DNA from: Lewinellaceae bacterium
GTDB taxonomy: Bacteria; Bacteroidota; Bacteroidia; Chitinophagales; Saprospiraceae
DNA: 64,000 bases
NCBI GenBank assembly: GCA_020636315.1
Contig: JACJYA010000012.1
Span: 62,001-126,000, forward strand
Direction of reading: 5' to 3'
The notes below the pieces were generated by a model. It did not search any database, was not told the DNA's origin, and saw only the letters and a program-made list of their open reading frames with translations. The position numbers and the translations under genes were made by a program. This document shows positions 59,775-64,000 of this stretch, in pieces; position 1 is the stretch's first letter; every line of letters begins with the position of its first letter.

Positions 59775-61082
59775 ATGAATTTCGAACGCTTCATAGCACG
59801 CCGGGTAGCTGCTTCCGGGCAGCAATCCTTTTCGAGGCTTATCCTTCGGATAGCGGTGGCGGCAGTAGCCCTCAGCGTGGCGGTTATGATCTGTTCCAAT
59901 GCGCTGATCGCCGGGTTCAAAAACGAGATCAGCAACAAGATATTCGGGTTCTGGGGCCACATTCACATTACGGACACCGATATCAACCGCTCTATCCTGG
60001 AGGCTTACCCCATCAGCCGGGACCAGCCTTTTTATCCTTCTCTGGACACCATTCGCCACGTTGAATATCTCCAGCAGGAGGAATGGCTGGGGTACCGGTG
60101 GGAGCGCCGCAAAGAGACCAAAGGCGGCATCCGGCATATCCAGGTGTTTGCCATCAAACCGGGCATCATTGAGGCCGGGAAGAAGAAGGACAAAGAGATC
60201 GAGGGCATCATTCTGAAAGGAATCGGCCCGGATTTCGACTGGGCCTTTATGGATCAGTATATCAAACGAGGCCGGGCCATTAGCCTACCCGACACGGCCA
60301 TGTCGGACGAGATCCTGATCTCGGATCAGACGGCGGCCCGCCTGCAGATAGATACAGGGGATACTTTTATTGTTCATTTCGTGGAGAAAGGGGAGCAGCT
60401 CAAGCGGCGATTCAGGGTCAGCGGGGTCTATCGCACCGGCCTGGAAGAATACGACCGCAAATTCGCTCTGGTGGATATCCGGCAGATACAGCGCCTGCTG
60501 GGATGGGAGGAAGACCAGGTCAGTGGCTTTGAGGTGTTCATAGACGACATCGATGACCTGGTGCCGATCGCCGAATACATCTACTTTGAGCAATTGCCTG
60601 CCGACCTTTATGCGGAAACCATCCGGGAAAAACTGCCCGAGATCTTTGACTGGCTGGACTTGCAGGATATCAATGAGGTCGTGATCCTCTCCCTGATGAT
60701 CATCGTAGCCATCATCAATATGGTCACCGCCCTTATGATACTCATCCTGGAACGCACCAATATGATCGGCATCCTCAAGGCATTGGGGACAGCCAACTGG
60801 GGCGTTCGCAAGATCTTCCTTTACTATGCCGCATACATCATCGTGGTGGGGTTGTTGTGGGGCAACCTCATCGGCATAGGCCTTTGCCTGCTGCAGAGCC
60901 ACTTTGAGTTCATTACGCTGTCAGAGGAGAATTATTACCTTTCTACTGCACCCATTGACCTCAATTTCTGGCCCATATTGCTACTCAACCTGGGAACGCT
61001 GGCCGTTACCCTTTTCTTCCTCATCATTCCTTCTTACCTTGTAACGAGTATTAGTCCCGTAAAGGCGATCAGGTTCAAGTAG
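59775..61082 (+). CDS. LolC/LolE-like ABC transporter permease
   Basis: A 435-residue permease. The ATG at 59775 precedes MNFERFIARRVAASGQQSFSRLILRIAVAAVALSVAVMI, the typical first segment of lipoprotein-releasing permeases. A large periplasmic domain (70-310) is followed by the FtsX part with three segments (LMIIVAIINMVTALMILILERTNMIGILKALG; the E-R-T-x-x-I-G-x-L-K-A-L-G motif). No LolD-type ATPase is adjacent. Earlier in-frame codons (59673) lie in repeats and are not used. Confidence 0.85.
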   Translation: MNFERFIARRVAASGQQSFSRLILRIAVAAVALSVAVMICSNALIAGFKNEISNKIFGFWGHIHITDTDINRSILEAYPISRDQPFYPSLDTIRHVEYLQQEEWLGYRWERRKETKGGIRHIQVFAIKPGIIEAGKKKDKEIEGIILKGIGPDFDWAFMDQYIKRGRAISLPDTAMSDEILISDQTAARLQIDTGDTFIVHFVEKGEQLKRRFRVSGVYRTGLEEYDRKFALVDIRQIQRLLGWEEDQVSGFEVFIDDIDDLVPIAEYIYFEQLPADLYAETIREKLPEIFDWLDLQDINEVVILSLMIIVAIINMVTALMILILERTNMIGILKALGTANWGVRKIFLYYAAYIIVVGLLWGNLIGIGLCLLQSHFEFITLSEENYYLSTAPIDLNFWPILLLNLGTLAVTLFFLIIPSYLVTSISPVKAIRFK

Positions 61083-61092
61083 TTGAGTTTCT

Positions 61093-61878
61093 ATGAAAAT
61101 TTCCGGCCGGTCTTTCCATCTCGAGATAAGAGGGCAGTGGCTGTTGCATCTCCTGGGTATAAAACTCCTGGCGATAGTGTTGCGGGCTGTCGATGCTTTT
61201 CGTTATCTGCCGGTGCGCCTGCGCCGGCTGGGCAGGCACCTTTGGATGGGGGGGAGGAACCTCCGGGCGGCTTACACAGAGGGAGCAGTAAGCCGGATAC
61301 TGGGAGGGCGCATTGCCTACTGGTGGCTGGAGTTCTTTCTATTGGTGCTGGATTGCCTGGCCATCGGTGAGTGGTACGAATGTGTTATCGATTTTGTCAA
61401 ATTTAACAGCCGGCCCCTGTACGCCTGGGAAAAAAAACTGGCGCAATCCATTTTCGGGAGGTCCATCAATTACCAGCGCGTCCGCATTGATGAATTCTCG
61501 GTTGCCGGGCCCCGGCAGTTCCGCTTCTGTTATGTCAGTTTTTACATCATCAACTCCTGGGGGAAGATGGATAACAGCCTGTTGATCCACGAACTGGTGC
61601 ATGTATGGCAGTATCAGAAGATGGGCATCGTTTATATCCCCAGGGCCCTGAGGGCTCAGCGCAGCCCCGAAGGCTATGATTATGGCGGCGCCCGGGGGCT
61701 GGAAGCGGCCCATCAGGCCGGCCATTCCTTACGGGATTTCAACCCCGAACAACAGGCGGATATAGTATCGGATTACTATCGCATTCGCGAGGGGTATCCG
61801 CCGCGCTGGGGGCAGGCCGCTGTCACCGCTCTGCCGTTGTATGAGTATTTTGTGCAGCAACTGGCCCAGAGGGGATAA
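61093..61878 (+). CDS. Membrane protein with HExxH zinc-peptidase-like motif
   Basis: A 261-residue protein. A basic N-terminal half contains a hydrophobic stretch (WWLEFFLLVLDCLAI, residues 77-91). LLIHELVHVWQYQK has the HELVH zinc-binding motif at residues 166-170 followed by W-Q, a pattern close to that in DUF4157-type peptidases. Farther on, FNPEQQADIVSDYY could contribute a third ligand. No family is firmly assigned. It starts 10 bp after the LolC-like gene, so probably one transcript. Confidence 0.6.
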   Translation: MKISGRSFHLEIRGQWLLHLLGIKLLAIVLRAVDAFRYLPVRLRRLGRHLWMGGRNLRAAYTEGAVSRILGGRIAYWWLEFFLLVLDCLAIGEWYECVIDFVKFNSRPLYAWEKKLAQSIFGRSINYQRVRIDEFSVAGPRQFRFCYVSFYIINSWGKMDNSLLIHELVHVWQYQKMGIVYIPRALRAQRSPEGYDYGGARGLEAAHQAGHSLRDFNPEQQADIVSDYYRIREGYPPRWGQAAVTALPLYEYFVQQLAQRG

Positions 61879-61887
61879 CAGGGGATT

Positions 61888-61919
61888 TTTGTTTTACTCG
61901 GCACTAGTCTTTATCTTTC
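61888..61919 (+). promoter_or_regulatory. Promoter for the LytTR response regulator
   Basis: TTTG at 61888-61891 (-33), 20 nt, then TATCTTTC at 61912-61919 (-7, one mismatch in the last base). Predicted start near 61926, supporting the ATG at 61942. Confidence 0.6.
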
Positions 61920-61941
61920 CACAATGTTAAAATCTAACCCC

Positions 61942-62703
61942 ATGGAAAGAGTCATAATCATTGACGACGAAACAAACGCAAGAGAGCACCTCAGAAACCT
62001 GATCGAAGAACATTGTCCGCAGTTACAGGTCATCGGCGAAGCCGACGGCGTCGAATCCGGGTTCCGCCTCATCCGGGAAGTGCAGCCTCAGGCCATTTTT
62101 CTTGACATTTCGATGCGGGACGGTACCGGCTTCCACCTGCTTGACAAATTTGACCGGCATACCTTCCAGGTCATCTTTCAAACCGCTTTTGATGAATTTG
62201 CCATCAAGGCCTTCAGATACAATGCCGTTGATTATCTGCTGAAACCGGTATCCGCCAATGAACTGGTCAAGGCTGCCGGGAAAATTGTCGCTTCCCAGGA
62301 TCAGGACCACCCAGCCATCACTCAGCAACTATTTAACCTCATCGATTCCGCCAAAAAGCAGAAATTTGAAAAAATAGTGCTCCACTCCAGCGAAGGCATG
62401 CACTTTGTGAAGGTGGCCGACATTCAGCACCTGCAGGCTGATGCCAACTACACTACCTTTTATCTGACTTCCGGAGAAAAGATCACCGTAACCAAAACCA
62501 TCAAAACTTTTGAGGAGCTGTTACCCGAGAGTTCCTTCTTTCGCCCGCACCAGTCCTATATTGTCAGCCTGGACTGCGTCAGCAAGATCCTGAAAGAGGA
62601 CGGCGGTTACGCCCTGATGGAAGACGGCAGCAAGATCCCCATCTCCCGCCGGAAGAAAGACCAGTTTATTATGGCTCTCATGGGAAGATCCTCTCGTTCC
62701 TAA
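61942..62703 (+). CDS. LytTR-family response regulator
   Basis: A 253-residue regulator. The receiver domain has IIIDDE (residues 5-10) and Asp55 in IFLDISM; a conserved Lys is in LLKPVSANEL. The C-terminal LytTR DNA-binding domain starts near residue 140 (KIVLHSSEGMHFVKVADIQHLQADANYTTFYLTSG) and includes the FFRPHQSYIVSLDCV and ISRRKKDQF blocks. An in-frame ATG at 61924 overlaps the promoter, so 61942 is used. No LytS-type kinase is encoded nearby, so it is an orphan. Confidence 0.92.
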   Translation: MERVIIIDDETNAREHLRNLIEEHCPQLQVIGEADGVESGFRLIREVQPQAIFLDISMRDGTGFHLLDKFDRHTFQVIFQTAFDEFAIKAFRYNAVDYLLKPVSANELVKAAGKIVASQDQDHPAITQQLFNLIDSAKKQKFEKIVLHSSEGMHFVKVADIQHLQADANYTTFYLTSGEKITVTKTIKTFEELLPESSFFRPHQSYIVSLDCVSKILKEDGGYALMEDGSKIPISRRKKDQFIMALMGRSSRS

Positions 62704-63287
62704 AACAAATTGGCTCCAGGCAATACATCAGTTTAAGCGGCATGCCTTTCCGGAAGGCGGGTCTCCCTGGCCGTAGAAGCCTGGCGAAGAGGGGAAGCTT
62801 GCCTTTCGACTTGAAAAATCAGGCCTTCGGCCATCATCCGCTTATTTTTCCATTCCCACCGAATTTTTCACCAACCCTGCCGGATTTTAAAGATCCCGGA
62901 AAAAACGCAATAAAAAGGCCAGTTTTGAGGATGTGTTGAGGAATGATGAATGGCCTTTTGGGTTGTACCATTTCGCTGTATAACGCTGCCAGGCCTTTTT
63001 GAAACTTCAAGCCCCTCCATTCGATCCAATCCAAACACCGATTTACTCCGGCAATGTAGGCCCGCTGTCGCGAGGCTGCCTCCCGGAACGTGCCCCCCCT
63101 AGATTAGTTGGTCGTTGCTTGTCAAAGAAGAAGTGATCCTTTTTGGGTTCACGTTGAAAGCTGTGCCAAGTAATTTGTCCAAACTTTAAGTGGTAAGTCT
63201 GCAAAATAGCCATGGTGGTAGCCTGGCTCTATGAAAATATCAAAACTAACAAACTAAACTTCATTTAAACCTATAAAACACTTGACC
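62704..63287. other. 584-bp intergenic stretch with hairpins
   Basis: No gene. GCCTTTCCGGAAGGC lies near 62745-62759. AAAAGGCCA (62913-62921) pairs with TGGCCTTTT (62951-62959), with a 29-nt loop, possibly ending the LytTR transcript. The rest, to the ATG at 63288, is AT-rich leader with no clear promoter match. Confidence 0.4.
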
Positions 63288-64000
63288 ATGAGAAGGCAAA
63301 CAGTACTCTTCCTTTTTCTGATTTTTTTCTCCTTCGCTCTCCAGTCCCAAAGCTGGTCGCAGCTCGGTATGGACCTCGACGGCGAAGCGGCTGGCGACTG
63401 GTCGGGCTGGTCAGTTTCGTTGTCTTCGGATGGTTCTACCTTGGCTATCGGGTCTATTTATAATGCTGGTGGTGGAAGTAAAAGTGGTCAGGTTCGGGTG
63501 TATAAAAACATCAGCGGCACCTGGATCCAGCAGGGTGCAGACATCGATGGCGAAGAGGCAGGCGACCAGTCAGGCTGGTCAGTTTCACTGTCATCAGATG
63601 GTACCATCTTGGCCGTCGGCGCTCCCGAGATCGACAAAGGCGGTCGGTTTCTTGGTATAGGTTATGTTCGGGTGTATGAAAACATCAACGGCGTCTGGAT
63701 TCAACAGGGTGCAGACATCGAAGGCGAAGCGGTTAACGACCACTTTGGCCGGTCGGTTTCGCTGTCATCAGATGGTACCATCTTGGCCATCGGGGGGCAA
63801 CGAAACGATGGAAATGGCAATAATAGTGGTCATGTTCGGGTGTACAAAAACATCAGCGGCACCTGGGTCCAACAGGGGGCAGACATCGAAGGCGAAGCAG
63901 CTTTGGACCAGTTTGGCCGATCGGTTTCGCTGTCTTCGGATGGTTCCACCGTTGCCATCGGGGCTGAATATAACGATGGAAATGGCAGTAACAGTGGTCA
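63288..64000 (+). CDS. Exported FG-GAP-type repeat protein, 3' truncated by the window
   Basis: The first 237 residues are visible. A signal peptide (MRRQTVLFLFLIFFSFALQSQ) is followed by repeats of about 63 residues, each with ADI(D/E)GE-A, GxSVSLSSDG(S/T), L-AIG and VRVYKNISGTWIQQG. These fit an FG-GAP/integrin-like beta-propeller of surface proteins that in other Bacteroidota often end in a T9SS domain. The repeat units are similar at DNA level. The stop lies outside the window. Confidence 0.85.
   Translation, partial: MRRQTVLFLFLIFFSFALQSQSWSQLGMDLDGEAAGDWSGWSVSLSSDGSTLAIGSIYNAGGGSKSGQVRVYKNISGTWIQQGADIDGEEAGDQSGWSVSLSSDGTILAVGAPEIDKGGRFLGIGYVRVYENINGVWIQQGADIEGEAVNDHFGRSVSLSSDGTILAIGGQRNDGNGNNSGHVRVYKNISGTWVQQGADIEGEAALDQFGRSVSLSSDGSTVAIGAEYNDGNGSNSG

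Overview
The window looks like chromosomal DNA of a Bacteroidota bacterium, most likely of the Saprospiria (Lewinella/Saprospiraceae type). Two secreted proteins end in type IX secretion sorting domains, one Por-type (about 55664-56719) and one CHU_C type B (about 44470-46758). Promoters have the Bacteroidota -7 element TAnnTTTG rather than a sigma70 -10 box, start codons lack strong Shine-Dalgarno sequences, and the long FtsX-family permease, two-component genes and short-HTH Crp/Fnr regulator are of types common in this phylum. The base composition looks moderately GC-rich by eye. No tRNA, rRNA, CRISPR array, prophage or transposase gene was found.

Layout. 1-3.4 kb: partial acyltransferase, membrane protein, flavoprotein and a methyltransferase. 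3.4-9 kb: sulfur genes (rhodanese; a thiol-dioxygenase/methyltransferase fusion; thioredoxin; two half-size YeeE/YedE transporters; a porin). 9-15 kb: orphan SecD-type domain protein, ArsA-like ATPase, SSP411-like protein and an OmpA lipoprotein. 15-20.8 kb: DUF3365 haem protein and two paralogous CstB-like persulfide dioxygenase-rhodaneses flanking a coiled-coil/CBS pair. 21-27.6 kb: TIR-like membrane protein, histidine kinase/response regulator and a divergent FtsX-type permease. 28-33.5 kb: metG, Crp/Fnr regulator, short-chain dehydrogenase and DUF1015. 33.8-40.8 kb: amidohydrolase, DUF2202 protein, TolC/haem protein/VIT operon and aceK. 40.9-43.2 kb: DUF1641 repeat protein plus sulfide:quinone oxidoreductase. 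43.5-53.8 kb: outer membrane and T9SS proteins, cysM, CYTH-like protein, archease/rtcB, cysE and an acyl-CoA dehydrogenase. 53.8-57 kb: a shattered FAD-monooxygenase pseudogene and two MITE-like elements. 57-64 kb: an osmoprotectant ABC transporter with a rearranged substrate-binding domain, a LolC-like permease, a zinc-peptidase-like protein, a LytTR regulator and a truncated FG-GAP-type repeat protein.

The central theme is sulfide and persulfide handling: type II SQR (sulfide to persulfide), two CstB-like enzymes (persulfide to sulfite/thiosulfate), rhodanese, thioredoxin, YeeE/YedE-type sulfur transport, a thiol-dioxygenase-like fusion, and cysE/cysM for cysteine synthesis.

The most striking signal is regulatory. 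A Crp/Fnr-type palindrome GTGAY-N4-RTCAC (one of six copies has one mismatch) lies exactly 22 nt upstream of a -7-like octamer in front of the rhodanese, the thiol-dioxygenase fusion, the thioredoxin/YeeE operon, and both CstB genes (twice before the second). The geometry places the site near -41.5, a class II activator position. It defines a probable sulfur regulon and also settles two start codons. The second notable signal is the osmoprotectant permease fusion at 58120-59676. Its OpuAC-type binding domain appears circularly permuted: the C-terminal half precedes the N-terminal half.
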